Positions 1 to 11,129 of a DNA stretch of 64,000 nucleotides are shown piece after piece. Each line of letters begins with the position of its first letter. Within the stretch, counting starts at the first letter, position 1. Source of the stretch: Protonemura montana (lineage: Eukaryota; Arthropoda; Insecta; Plecoptera; Nemouridae); assembly GCA_947568835.1 (NCBI GenBank), contig OX387609.1:12765708-12829707 (forward strand). The letters run 5' to 3'. The notes under the pieces were generated by a model. The model ran no database searches and had not been told where the DNA came from. It worked only from the letters and a program-made list of their open reading frames with translations. A program made the position numbers and the translations under genes.

Positions 1-1410
1 CGCACCCCCGACCAGCTTGCTCGCCAACTCCGCGGCGCTGGAGCCGGGGGTGGTCCCGTACGTCACCCTCTCGATGAAGGTTAAGGCCTCCGCGGGGTAG
101 AGCTCCGGAGCGACGATCTCGTCGGCGATACCTGTCGCCGCCTTGAACTCTTCGAACGTCCTCCTGGCGAACCCGGCCCGTGCCAGGCGGTCGTGGCCTC
201 CGTTCAAGACCCTACCCTCGATATCCTGCGGAGACTCCAAATTGTCAACGTCGTATGTCATGACGCCGCTCATGATCGCGAGCTCGGCCACGCAAGACCA
301 CGACCCGACGTGTAGCGCGGGGTACCGGCGTGCCACCGACCTATCCACGTACTGGTGGTCCAGGGCGGACACTGCCCACGCGTGTCCGTAGACGGGGAAC
401 GTGGGCTTACCCGTCTGTTTCGCAGGCTCTAGGTCGAGGCACGCGAGAATCGGGTCGGGGGCTCCGTGCCCCAAGACAACCTTCTTCTTCCTTCGGGCTC
501 CCCCCGCCGGCGCTACGGAAGCCTCCACCTTGGGGGGGAAACGGGCCGTCAGGATGGCCACCAGAATGTCGATCTCGAGCCAGTTACACCCCGAGGTGAA
601 CTTGCCTCTCACATAGGAGGAGAAGAGGGCCCGAAGGGAGTTCCTGTATCCTAGTACGATACGGACGCACCTGGCCACGGTGTCGTTGAACTCCAGGATG
701 GGGGGCCGGTCGCGCGGCTGCATGTACCGGTCGGGGGAGGCGACCGCGAAGAGTTGGCCAGCGATCTCGATGTTTCTAGCCTCCCCGGAGGTTGTCACGA
801 TTATGATCCTTCTTACGTCATTAGGCATATCCACAAGGCCCGCCGTCCTGACGAACATCTCCCATGCCCCCTGGTCGGTTGTGATGTCCATACAGCGAAA
901 CGCCTCCAGCACCCACCCTAGGGGATATCGCAGGTGGGCCAAGATCCACATAGCCCAGGCCACCCTATTCTCTCGGGCCCCGTCGTCTAACACGATGACC
1001 CCGACGGAAGGTGAGGAGGGATCCCACCTCTCGCCCTCTCCGACCGCCCCCGCCACGATGACCCCTCCCTGGTTGAAGGAGCACTCCAGATAGCGGGAAC
1101 TTACCACAATCGCCTCGAACCGCCACTCGGTTATGGCGTTGAGGGGGAGGTCTTCGCGTAGCCACGGCTCTTTCGCGGCGGCACACCACTCGACACCCGT
1201 CGGCTGCGTCATCCGTTTCTCGCGCAGGTCATCGTAGAGGGCTACTTTCACCCCGAGCTCGCGCCAGTCACATTCGGTAAGGGGCTGAGCCGTCCTTACG
1301 GCTTCTACCATGGCCGGGGTACCGCTTAGGTAGCGCCAGACATGGTAAGCCCTCTGGTCGTTTATAAGGCCTCCCTTCGATGCGGGATCACTCACCGACT
1401 CGGCATATTC
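1..1410 (-). CDS. Viral nucleoprotein-like open frame (endogenous viral element), partial
   Basis: Translating the minus strand gives about 460 codons without a stop from near 1,410 down to base 1, where the frame runs off the window, so the C-terminus is missing. The upstream end meets a retrotransposon near 1,400-1,435, so the true start is not visible. The protein is mainly alpha-helical in character, with an Arg/Lys-rich patch and a conserved-looking NWLEIDI stretch. Overall it reads like a nucleoprotein of a non-segmented negative-strand RNA virus; Jingchuvirales (chuvirus) nucleoprotein is my best guess, and such integrations are common in arthropod genomes. A nucleoprotein coats viral RNA. 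The segment is clearly GC-rich against AT-rich flanks. Frame integrity over 1.4 kb suggests recent integration, selection, or a foreign sequence in the assembly. The open frame is firm; the family is inference. Confidence 0.5.
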
Positions 1411-1785
1411 CTGACAATAAGAGGGGCGGCAAAAGAAGAACAATAGAAGATATCAAAATAAAATTTGAAGGGAAAATAGTCGAATCTCCTACAGAGGTGG
1501 CAAACTTATTCAATATATTTTTCAGTAATCAAGCGGGGGATCTGCTAAAAAATAGGGATATCACGAATAAAAAAATAATTAAAGAAAAATTCGATGAAAG
1601 ACCAATAACTAGGCAAGCAAAAACAATATTCATTTTTCCACTCACATGTAATGAACTTTTTAAAATAACAGAAAAATCACTACACAAATCTTCAGCCGGA
1701 TACGACGAAATCCCCAACAATATTCTAAAACAAATTATCACGTTCATAGCCAAGCCGCTAGTTCACATGATCAATGCATCTTTTG

Positions 1786-2819
1786 TATGTATGTATGTAT
1801 GTATATATGTTTATTGCATGAATAGTTGTTAATACATAATACATGTCAATGGGTCACATTCAAAGTAGTAATATTAGAATAATGCATCCTAACATCACTT
1901 TTTGTTGTTCCATGCAACCTTCTTCTATAATTAAGACTATGCCTGTAAGTCTGACTTCTCATCCTCTAGTTGGTACATTTTTTTAACTTCTTTTTTGAAT
2001 TTTTCTGGTCCATATGTCTTGGTTTTTTCTGGTAATAGGTTATATAGTGATGTTCCAAAGTGTGTGAAAGAGGCGCAGTACTTTTTTGTTCGGTGGTGTT
2101 GCGTGGAAATTTGTCCTTTTGAGCGTATATTGATGTCGTGGAGGTCACTTCTTTTGTTTAGTTTTCGTTTGAGGTAATCTGGTTTTCCTGTGACTAGTGT
2201 TCTATGGATGGTGCAGAGTGCTTGAAGTTTGAGTCTTTCTGCCATTTTCAGCCAGCCAGCCCTCCGAATGCCAGGAGTTATGTGCTCTCTTTGCTTGATG
2301 TTGAGAGAGTACCTGGCACAGGAATTTTGGATTTTTTGTAAATGTTTGAAGTTGTTTTTTGTTATGCCTGGTCCATAGACCAGCGCACAATAGTTTATTT
2401 GAGACAGTATTAGGGAGTCGCATAGGATTATTTTTGCTGTTGGAGGTAGTATGGCTTTAAACCTATAAAGTGACCGGAGTTTGAATCTAGCTTTATTTCG
2501 CAAGCTGGTGACGTGCGCAGCGTAGTTGAGGTTGCTGTCCATTATCAGCCCCAGGTTTCGTGCGTTGTCGGATAATTTTATATCGGTTCCATCGATTGTG
2601 ATTTTGAAGTTCAGCTCCATTGTTTTCGCTCTCTGGGTGTTTGTTCCGAACAGTAGGGACACTGTTTTTGAGGGATTTATTATCAGTGCTCTTTCACTCG
2701 ACCATTTAAGAATGTCAGCCAGGGTTGAGTTTATCACCGCCAGTGCTGCCGGTGTGTCTTGTGGTTTGAAAGAGTAGTATATTTGGGTGTCGTCTGCAAA
2801 TTGTTTTATTTTGCAGCCT
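1786..2819 (-). mobile_element. Nested 5'-truncated CR1-group retrotransposon
   Basis: The insertion is flanked by the 7-base direct repeat TCTTTTG at 1,779-1,785 and 2,820-2,826, taken as its target-site duplication. On the minus strand it ends in a run of CATA repeats (plus-strand TATG/GTAT at 1,786-1,810), its 3' tail. Only the C-terminal half of a reverse transcriptase remains. It entered the surrounding Jockey-group copy in the opposite orientation and is therefore younger than its host. Confidence 0.85.
1937..2819 (-). pseudogene. Reverse transcriptase C-terminal half (CR1 group)
   Basis: The frame encodes the catalytic FADDTQIY box of a non-LTR reverse transcriptase followed by the thumb region and the usual tail (NPSKT, LGLIMD, an INYCALVYG segment). 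The palm motifs before the ADD box are missing because the copy is 5'-truncated. The frame reads through the left flank in the database sense, but residues upstream of 2,819 belong to the host element and are not part of this gene. Inactive by truncation; family placement between CR1 and Jockey groups is by motif style only. Confidence 0.8.
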
Positions 2820-2826
2820 TCTTTTG

Positions 2827-4106
2827 AACAAGGAATCTTCCCCGAAGCACTCAAAACCGCAATAATTAAACCCATTTTTAAAAAGGGCGATAAAGAAACC
2901 ATGAATAACTACCGACCGATCTCGATATTGTCGGGATTCAGTAGGATATACGAGGTAGCCATGTATGACAGGCTAACAAGCTTCGCAACCAAACACGGGA
3001 TTATAAACGATTCACAACACGGGTTCGTACAGGGCCGATCAACGGTAACAGCAATTGGTAGTTTTGTCACGGACATTATAAATGACATAGAAAATAAAAA
3101 AAACTCTATTGGAATTTTTTACGATTTTTCCAGGGCGTTTGATACCGTTAATCATTCAATCCTTCTCAAAAAATTAAATCAAATGGGAATAGCAGGTAAA
3201 GCAAACAAATGGCTAGCATCTTTTCTAAAAGACAGAAGACAGATAGTTAAGATAGTAGGATTAGACTCATCCGGAATGTCAAAGGAAGCCATTGTGAATG
3301 TCGGTGTCCCTCAGGGAGCCACACTTTCTCCTCTTCTATTTATCCTCTTCACGAACGACATTCCTCAATATGTAAAAAAGGATACGCTTACGCTTTACGC
3401 CGATGATACTACGCACCTAATTGGCGATAAGAGGGAAACCATAGCAACTCTTGCCAAAAAGGAGGTGGAAAAATTAGAAAGATGGTGCTGGGATAACGAA
3501 CTTCTGATAAATAAAGATAAGACAGTATTAATGCAATTTAGGTCAAAAAATGCAGTAATTGATTATACCCCTCTAATAATTTTGGAAGGTGGCAGCATTA
3601 AAAGTCAAACGTCAACAAACTTTTTAGGTGTAACAATAGATAACAGTCTAGACTGGGAAAGTCACGTCACTTAAACATGTCTCAAAGTAGCTTCCAGTTG
3701 CTACCTTTTGAAAAAAATATTGCAAATATGTAACATAGAAACAGCTAAACTTGTGTACTTTGCTTACATACAAGCTAGGCTGAGCTATGCAATTGTACTT
3801 TGGGGCAATTCGAAATATGCAAAAAGATTATTTATTCTCCAAAAACGAGCCATGCGAACATTAGGGAAAGCCAGCAGAGATCCTTGTTCTGATGTTTATT
3901 TTAAAGACACATGTGCAACCCTCTTTAAAAAATTTTCAATTTTAACGTTGCCGAGTTTATATATATATTCAGCAATTTTATACGTAAGAGGTTTTAACCA
4001 TCGAACGACTGTAAACTTAGAAGTACACGAGCATTTTACAAGAAAGCGAAATGAAATTCATCTTAAGAAGCATAATTTTAAAAAATCTGACAAATGTCCT
4101 CTGTAA
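2827..4106 (+). pseudogene. Reverse transcriptase of the host Jockey-group element
   Basis: From 2,827 the frame gives the classic fingers and palm motifs in order: KPIFKKGDK, NYRPIS, HGFVQGRST, FYDFSRAFDTV, NVGVPQGATLSPLLFILF and the catalytic YADDTTHL. A stop near 3,673 ends the first part, and the thumb and C-terminal region continues in another frame at 3,708-4,106 (ILQKRAMR motif). The N-terminal linker lies at 1,440-1,785 on the other side of the nested insertion. The frameshift, the insertion and the missing endonuclease make it non-functional. Confidence 0.85.
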
Positions 4107-4430
4107 GCTGGTGCACTTTTATACAATAAACTCCCAGATGACATCAAAAACCAAAAAGATACACATTTTAAAAAATCATTAAAAAATTACCTTTTAGCTG
4201 AATGTTTTTACAGCATTAATGCTTTTATACACAAGAATTATAAATATAAATGTGACACTAGCTAACCTGGCATCTTCTCTGATTTTTTATGTTCTAGGAT
4301 ATTATTTTAGTTTTTAATTTTAGTTTAAAACTGTAAATTTGTAAATTATTCTATTGCTATACATTGGACTGTCACATATCATGTATTTGATCTTAACGAC
4401 AATAAAAACAAACAAACAAACAAACAAATA

Positions 4431-5689
4431 TATATATCAGGGCTTCTTTTGCTGCTTGGATGCGGTGTCCTTGTGTGACCTGGCAACGAATTTGGGGTCT
4501 GCAATATTAAATATTTTCGTTTCTGTGGAAAATGATTTCATTTTTAACAATGACTTTTACCTTTAAAGGGCTTATATGTGATGCCTAATCTGTCTAAGAA
4601 AGCACTGCTTTAATCATTGTGGTAGAGAGATTGTTCTGAAGACATTTCATTTGCTTACACTTTTGACGTGACCTTATCGGTCGTTGTTGGCAACCGTTTG
4701 TCTCTTGTTTTAAACACATTCTTTTCCTTCCATCGAATGATATTTGCAGATACTTTATCATCTCAGAAAACTTTGAGAAGTATTTCACAAGAACTTACAG
4801 AAGAATTGAGATGAAGAAATAAAACAACTCTGAGAACAACTTGGGTCGGGTATCATTGCGATCGTCCGATGCAGCTACTAAAGCAAACCAGAACAATACC
4901 TCACATCCTTTTTTTCTTCAGCTTGCATCGTCGTCCAAAAAAAACCGTTAGGAACTTGATGATGACTAATTGTATTTATTAAAAAGGAAGAATGAATTAA
5001 ATTTCGTTCTCTTGACGACTTTTCAGCATGGTGTTGGAGGCTTTTGGGAGTTCCAACCCCTTGTTTTTCTCTTCTCAATAAATAATTGGACATGACATCT
5101 GTCAAAAATTCTCAAGTCCGATGGTTGATGCCACGTGCCGATCGCATGGAATCGTTGAAGGCACTTGCTCGACCACCGAGACCAGAAACGTTCCAGCTGC
5201 TGCCGGAGAAGTTGTCATCGAGAGAGTCCAGATATGGCATTGTCTGAGAGAGTTGGCTCTGGTACAGTAGTCGAGGCTGACCCGATGAGGAAATGGCCTG
5301 AAATTCTCAAAAAATGACTTTCTTTGTTTTAGATTTCCTTTTCAAACTTGCAAACACATGAGAATTTGTGCAACAGGTTCAACAGGCATGTCAGGACTGT
5401 AGAAGAAGCTAGACCCAGGTGTCGTCCATGAATCTTTACAAGCTGTCAAATGTTCTTGCCAGCGGAGGCTCCAGTGATGTGATCTTCCTCGCCGCTTGGC
5501 GCTGTCGACTTACAATGAAACGGATTTTCGGTTCAATCTTCTGCCGTTAACAAATTAATTTAAAAAATTACAAATTAATTGTGCAAATAAATGTTTGGTC
5601 GTGTACGTAGTAAGTAAATTGCTTTCGTCAAACTTCATTGAATGTAGAATTGTTAAAGAATGTGTTACATTCTTAAAAGAATGTTATTT
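4431..5689. other. Unassigned AT-rich stretch
   Basis: I found no recognisable gene, RNA or element ends here. A few short open frames under 80 codons lie on both strands and look random. Confidence 0.4.
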
Positions 5690-6105
5690 GATGTTTTTCT
5701 CCCTACGAAGGATGCATTTATCACAATGATGCTGACGTAGCTGAAGCGCAATGGAAGGTCGATTTATTCATCTGCGAACACAATTTGCTGCAGCCAGTCA
5801 ACATGGGATGATATTTTAGTAAACGCAGTCATATGCTCGGACCGGCAGACCAATGTACCCGTTTCTGTTGGACGGGGCGCATGACTCACTACCCCTCTGA
5901 TAGAGTAACGGATTTCGGAAAACTTTGTTGCCGGAAAGACGAAGCCGCCGCCACAAACGCTGGTCGAACGGTTCCGTTATCCGCCTCAAAATTTGTCACG
6001 GAGGAGGAAGTTAGTAAAGTTCCAGGGCACAGAGGAATGACATTCTTGGTAAGACTCAAACGGCAGGTCGACATAACGGAGTGTGGGTCTCGATGTGTTC
6101 CTGCG
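5690..6105 (-). pseudogene. Serine protease last exon, decayed copy A
   Basis: The minus strand reads a chymotrypsin-fold (S1) C-terminal segment: TLRYVDLPFESYQEC, then FTNFLLRDKF, then a GGGFVFP stretch. Two stops fall just after RDKF, and the residues that should form the GDSGG active-site loop are deleted, so the catalytic Ser is gone. The segment is a clear paralogue of 24,665-25,075, including non-coding flanks. Its 5' end is cut at about 6,100 by a Ty3/gypsy fragment. The plus strand is open here but makes no recognisable protein. A dead duplicate of an exon from a clotting-type protease is the simplest reading. Confidence 0.75.
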
Positions 6106-6146
6106 GCGGCCCGCGGAGCGCCCTCTGGCAAGGCGCGGCGCGTGCT

Positions 6147-6537
6147 TCATGGAAAGGGCCGCGATCTGACGGGACAATTGGCTTCATACATCACTTGGCA
6201 ACTCTCCGCCGGTGGGTGGTCGACGCTGGCGTATTCTCTTGTATTTTGTCCGCGAAGACCGCCATCACCTCCGGGTCCGTAGTCGGCACAGCGGCCAGGA
6301 TGTCCTGCATCCGGAGGGGAAGACGGCCCAACCATAGTGTTTTCAGCACGGCAGTGTTTTCGGTGACAGTCGTTCCATCCCCGAGTCCGCGTTAATGACG
6401 AAGGAACTGGGACGGTGTGCGATCCCCCATCTCCTCGTGCTGGAAGAGTTGTTTTTTCGCGACTCGTGGGACGAAGAAAACAGTCGAATGAGCTTGCTCT
6501 TCAGGAGCTCGTATTTGCCGGATCCGGGTGGATTCAC
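6147..6537 (-). pseudogene. Ty3/gypsy Gag fragment, second copy
   Basis: One frame gives GSGKYELLKSKLIRLFSSS followed by a degraded PSSF segment, matching the Gag helix region of the larger copy (KYDKIKSTLIARLS and DRTPSEFLRHLREL at 7,655-7,969). Several frame breaks are present. It looks like an independent fragment of the same or a related family and borders the protease pseudo-exon on its left. Confidence 0.65.
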
Positions 6538-6878
6538 TATTATGTCGCGAACGGTTTCTGAACTTTTATCACTCCAGTTTCATCGACATTCCAAATTTCT
6601 TCAGGCTGAACCTTAAGTCGATCAAGGACAGTTGCAATGTTGTTAAAAATTCATCCACATTTATTTTGTTGAAACTTGTAGCGCGAGATTAACAGTGCCT
6701 TCATCAAAAAAGTGCTTGTGCCCACACCTGTCACACACTTCTTTTTCAGATATCCTGACACATACTACAAGCTCTAGCCCTCTTTAAAAAGTCGCTCTCT
6801 TCCCTCATCGCCTACACAACGCTACTAGTAAAACCCTGCCAATTATTTAGAGATTTAATCCAGGTCACATTGCATAAG

Positions 6879-8121
6879 CTAAAATGTTTTCTTCAACCTT
6901 CTGACTGACATCCTCCGGAGCGACGGGATTTGGTTGTATGCCCGAACGAGGTCGATTGTGGAATGATACGCAGACCCACCGTAGACCGCCTTCACGTGAT
7001 CGGGTTCCTCCGCTGATGACCGACCGGGTACAGCAAGCGATGTCGTATTGTCGGTGTGGCTCTGTTGGCGAATGTTGACCGCGAGGTTATAAAATCGACG
7101 CCGATGATCGGTTGGGATACATCGGCGATCACAAATTGCCAGTCGAATGACCGATGTAACCCAAGATCGAGAGTCAGTCTGAAGGTGCTGTAGGTCGCGA
7201 TGATTGTGCCATTGGCTGCAAACAGCTGGTACGATGTCTTCTGATGAGGCCCACCTGTCTTCGCCCGAGGGAAAACGCACAGATCCGACCCCGTATCCAC
7301 CAGACACTGGGAGTCGAGTCTTGCGATCTCTCACGTATAAGCGGCGTGCGGACGGGCAGAAGTCAGCCGCGGCTACTGTCTGCCCGCGGAGTTTTTTGAT
7401 AGGAAGCTGCAAGGCTTCCTGCACTGTTTGGCCCGTTCGCCGTACGTACGGTGGTACCAACACAGCTCTTCAGCTCCACGATCCGGAGACCTCCGTTGGC
7501 TCGTGGCGAGCGCGCGCGTGGTTTGCCGGTCAAGAGGGCCGCGAACTGAGGCGTCATGGCGTCGAGTTGCGCCTGGATGTCGTTTCGCGGCGACTGGTCC
7601 ACGCTCGCCACATGGGGCGAGTTGCATTTTCGCTCACGCGATCAGCGACCCCCGCTAAAACCTCCAAGTCCTGGTTAGCAGAAAAATATCCTGCATCCGC
7701 GACGGCAGGCGACTCAACCACGGCGTACGCATAATTTTGTCCGGCACCGATGTCCCACCCAACTCGCGCAGATGCCGCAAAAACTCGGACGGCGTACGGT
7801 CGCCGATTTCTTCTCCCTGTAGCACGCGCCTGAGCTGCGCTTCGGGTGAAGGTGATAACCGTGCTATCAAAGTGCTCTTGATTTTGTCGTACTTGCCCTC
7901 TTGCCCTCGGTGGGTGGGGAGAGGATAATGTCGCGCACGACTTTCGCTGCTGATGGTTCGAGTGCACATACCACCGCGTTAAATTTAATCGTGTCGCGCG
8001 AAATCATCGCCGATGCAAAATAGCACTCGATCTGCGCGAACCACAAAACGGGGTCGTCCCTCCAGAATTGGGGCATCTTCATGAACACACGGTCCACCAT
8101 AACGTCGGCCGCCGTCGCCAT
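6879..8121 (-). pseudogene. Ty3/gypsy Gag-protease-RT fragment
   Basis: Gag starts at 8,121 (MPQFWRDDPVLWFAQIE, typical of arthropod Ty3/gypsy Gag), continues through EGKYDKIKSTLIARLS and DRTPSEFLRHLREL, and reaches a zinc-knuckle-like CWYHRTYGERAKQC near 7,450. An aspartic protease follows with the active-site motif MDTGSDLCVFPR (about 7,265-7,300) and the flap/ADVSQPIIGVDF segment. The frame then jumps to STIDLVRAYNQIP, a reverse transcriptase motif, so the connecting part is deleted. Several frameshifts show that it is dead. Confidence 0.75.
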
Positions 8122-8170
8122 TGTTGTCTGTACACTAACACTCCACGCTCAAACAGTTCACTGTAAAACT

Positions 8171-8186
8171 CGCGTCGGGGTCACCA
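8171..8186 (-). other. Probable primer binding site of the Ty3/gypsy element
   Basis: The minus strand reads TGGTGACCCCGACGCG, a pattern common just inside the 5' LTR of Ty3/gypsy elements. It lies 50 bases upstream of the Gag start in the expected orientation. Confidence 0.5.
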
Positions 8187-8639
8187 CTGTGGAGTGAGTG
8201 TCAGGTAAAATCGATGAGGCGAGCTGATAGTTTGTAAGTACTCGTTTATTGAGACCGATGGGTCACAGAGATTTCGATGCAGGGATCCGAGCAGACTCGT
8301 TGTCTTTGCTCGAGGATGACTAATGCTTTCTCCTGGTGCTGTTCGTTTCCGACCAATCTCGGCACCACCCGCGCATCACGCCACGCCGCGTAGTTCGAAA
8401 GGTGGCGGGAGGCATCCTTTACAAGCTCATCCCATCGCTAGTCGTCAATTCAGCTTTACTTCGGGCATCAAAACTACATCAAAAGTGGGGGGCTAACTTG
8501 AAGCGTCCGATGGTAACGGCTAAAGTCGAAAAAAAAGGCAGTGAGATCTGCCAGTTTAACTGGAAGCCCTTTCCCTTAGAATTGATTAAGTAGAAACAAA
8601 AAGCTGAAGGCTGCTCATATTATCTCCCTTTTTAAAAGA

Positions 8640-9163
8640 TGCCTCTTTGAGCTCTTCGCCCCTTCTGTCTGACAGTTCCGTGACGTCAAACACATCGACG
8701 CCCTCGTCGCTACCGAGGCCGCAACTCCAACACGACATCGCCGTCGTGCGTCTGTCACAAGGCGTTGAGTGGTCAGTGGCGCCGGTCTGCCTGGACTTGA
8801 GCAAGGGTAACGCCGCCTCCGATCGGCGACATGGGAACGGTGAGTCGGCCTCCAAGAGTCTGAGCCTGGCCATGTCGTTGTGGTCACCATTCCTCTTGCC
8901 GCTGACTCCGCCCACTCGTCTTGTCCTAGCAGGTGGTTGGTTGGGGACTGACTCTCGAGGGCGTGCCCAGCGAAGTGCTACGGAAGACGCACCTGCCTTT
9001 CGTCGACTTCGACAAGTGCTTTGATGCCATCCACGAGAACGTGAGGATGTTTTATACCGAAGAGAAGTTTTGCGCTGGCTTTGTTAACAAGAGCACGAGC
9101 TTAGGCACTGGAGACAGTGGTGGTGGCCTGGTGTTTGCCACTGGCAACAGGTGTACTGTCTGA
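8640..9163 (+). pseudogene. Serine protease C-terminal half, two exons
   Basis: The first exon begins near an acceptor (TCTGACAG, ending 8,679). It encodes an RDVKHID segment and then QHDIAVVRL with the catalytic Asp, but these lie in different frames, implying small indels. It ends at a GTGAGT donor at about 8,840. After a short intron (acceptor TCCTAGCAG ending about 8,932) the second exon reads VVGWGLTLEGVPSEVLRK, the conserved EKFCAGF, and GTGDSGGGLVF with the catalytic Ser. The frame stops at 9,163 soon after. The domain resembles arthropod clotting-type S1 proteases. Exons holding the catalytic His are not found nearby, so it is a fragment. Confidence 0.75.
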
Positions 9164-9861
9164 ATATGGGTTTAATTTTGCAGAGCTTTAGATAAAAGTC
9201 TGATTGTCATATTTATAAATCTCTTATGAGGGACTTGGTTACGTCGACAAAGAAGAGTAAAATCGTTGACTTGGATTGTTTTGTTCAAGAGTAACAGTGG
9301 CGTTAAGGTGGTTCATACGGACCGTGAAAATTGACATCAGAGAAAATCTGTTTGCATGGCTTGATTCTCACGTGTTGCTGAGTCACTAATAAAATACTTA
9401 AAACAATTATTCTGCGGGAAATTTGTGGAAAGCTCGGAAAAACAAACTTTTTGTTGTTGCCTGCAGTAACCTCACTAGTAAATACAATTTTGATAGCGAT
9501 AATTTGTTATAGGGTAACTGTCTACAATATGGCCAACACTTCAGTTCTTTGTTTGTTAAAAGAAAAAGAAAACGTGTAAAAAAAAAAAAAAAACACGTGA
9601 ATCCACCTTGAATGTCTGCTTCTGAAAAAAGTAAGGAAAGCCAGAATCAAAAATGTATGTTGGGAGTAATTAATAAAAAACGGAAATGCTAACCACTTGG
9701 CTGTATTGCATCCCCATGGATATAATATGGCCAACAATGCTAAATGAATGGGATAGAGGTAAAATCAGTACAAAAAGTCCAACAGTTTGCTGCTAAGAGA
9801 AAATTATTATTTGTTACATTAATTATAAAATTAATACATCATCTAATTATTATGAGTAATT
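9164..9861. other. Unassigned AT-rich stretch
   Basis: No gene recognised. It contains an A-run near 9,580 and two similar TATGGCCAACA sites about 200 bases apart (9,527 and 9,727). Confidence 0.4.
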
Positions 9862-10260
9862 TTAGGTACAGGTAGAGCAAAATCCATTGTTGCAGTTTTC
9901 GTGAAACCTAACATCACAACCCTCTGTTACGCAGTTCACCCACTCAATTTCCAAACCTTCATCATCATAATAATACCCTCCACAAGTATTGCAGAAATCT
10001 TCTTTCTTCCGAGGGTTCTTCGACGCAGGTTTTTTCTTTCCTTTCTTAACTCGAGACTTGGCTCCGCTAGACGTACTTGCTTTAGTGCCAGCAAAGAGCT
10101 TTCGTCCAACAACAACAGCTTGAACGTTGACTGAACGCTTTGCCGTTGGTGGGTTTCGCACAATCTTTGGCGTTATCACTAAGGAATGAAATGATTCTGC
10201 TGGCGAAGTGTTTGTTGGAGAAACGAAAGTACTCGGTGTTTCCTCCGTCGGCCTAGACGT
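9862..10260 (-). pseudogene. Pogo-like transposase C-terminal tail with PHD-like zinc finger, copy 1
   Basis: The frame reads a Lys/Arg-rich linker (SRVKKGKKKPASKNPRKK) followed by FCNTCGGYYYDD, WVNC, CDVRFHENC and FCSTC, a PHD-like Cys/His pattern found at the C-terminus of many pogo/Tigger-type transposases. The DNA-binding and DDE domains are absent. It probably derives from a Tc1/mariner-pogo element whose main body is lost. The related tail at 10,587-10,975 is not identical, so two elements are represented. Confidence 0.6.
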
Positions 10261-10490
10261 AGGGGAGAGGGGGGCATAACGGGGAGGTTAAGCTTTGGAA
10301 GGCTGTAGATAAGGTATTTTGATAAGAAAAATTCTGAAAAAAATACATATTGTTCATTAATCAGTTTTCAATACAAAATAATTATTTTACATTTTTCACT
10401 GTTACCATTAATTGGTAAATTCCAATAAAACAAAAAAATGACATCCACCCCGTTTTGCCCCAACCCTGGGGCATAATGGGGTTCATCATC
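10261..10490. repeat. GGGGCATAAYGGGG palindromic motifs, possible transposon ends
   Basis: Motif copies lie at about 10,272-10,286 (GGGGGCATAACGGGG) and at 10,448-10,483, where an inverted pair (CCCCGTTTTGCCCC and GGGGCATAATGGGG) is separated by six bases. Inverted motifs beside pogo-like transposase tails suggest element termini. The region between is AT-rich and non-coding. Confidence 0.45.
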
Positions 10491-10586
10491 TAATTTTTTT
10501 AATTTTTTTATTAAGTTTTTTTTATGAAAAACGAATGAATTTTACAATGAACTTATCAAACAAAAAAATACTTTTACAATTTGCTT

Positions 10587-10975
10587 TTATTCGCATATTT
10601 CACAATCAAATTTGCAACCTTCTTTGTCATCGTCAACACTAGCGCACGAGCAATGAGCCCACTCTTGACAAACTTGGCAAGCAATCCATCCCTCCGATGA
10701 CTTGGAGTACGGCTCCGTGCAATACAAGCACTCGGTGTCATCTACGACACACAGAGAATTCTTCGTCTTACTTCGCTTTTGCTGACGCGACGACATTTTC
10801 ATGCTTTTGAACGCAGTGACATTCAAGTTCCTTTTTGCTGCTTGTCGCTGCCTAACATCGTTGACCTTCTTGGTAGCTGCAGCCTGTTGTTCCACCAGCT
10901 CATTGCGATATGGTGATTCCGTAAGAATGGCAGTCTTTCCCCGTCGACGGCTGTTAGTTTCTTGTTAATCTAATT
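10587..10975 (-). pseudogene. Pogo-like transposase C-terminal tail, copy 2
   Basis: Upstream codons read RRRGKTAILTESPYRNEL, the motif that follows the DDE domain in pogo/Tigger transposases. A basic coiled stretch and a PHD-like finger come next: CLYCTEPYSKSSEGWIACQ, CQEWAHCSC, FDCEIC. The catalytic domain is missing and the frame upstream of 10,975 is not continuous. Divergence from the neighbouring copy at 9,862-10,260 argues for two insertions. Confidence 0.6.
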
Positions 10976-11129
10976 TTCGTTACATAAATGTTGTTAGTTC
11001 CTCTAATAAAATGCTGATGTACATCACAATTGTCTATTACTAGATAGTCGTTATCCACTACAAAGAATATCGTAAAGTAAATGTAAATGCAGGGCAATGT
11101 CATGATTCGTAGGTTTCTAAAAAGCGATT

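Larger units (their letters stand above)
1400..4430 (+). mobile_element. 5'-truncated Jockey/CR1-group non-LTR retrotransposon, split by a nested insertion
   Basis: The element starts inside its second ORF, in the linker before the reverse transcriptase, and abuts the virus-like frame on its left. Coding sequence reads 1,440-1,785, is interrupted by an opposite-strand element (1,786-2,819), and resumes at 2,827. The 3' UTR runs from about 4,107 and ends in an AAAC-repeat tail near 4,405-4,430. 5' truncation and a simple-repeat 3' tail are typical of target-primed reverse transcription. I could not find a target duplication. The left boundary is only known to about 30 bases. Confidence 0.8.
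6106..8580 (-). mobile_element. Decayed Ty3/gypsy LTR retrotransposon sequences
   Basis: Minus-strand Gag, CCHC-like knuckle, protease and a short reverse transcriptase piece run from 8,121 down to about 6,880, and a second partial Gag copy lies at 6,147-6,537. A primer-binding-site-like sequence lies at 8,171-8,186, upstream of Gag in this orientation, so 8,190-8,580 probably holds LTR sequence. I could not define paired LTRs or a target duplication. Most of the reverse transcriptase and all of RNase H and integrase are missing. Confidence 0.75.

Noticed and set aside
1-1410. Bacterial contamination
   Set aside because: The translated protein does not resemble a bacterial family I know, and the segment is contiguous with an arthropod-type retrotransposon; still worth checking with read coverage.
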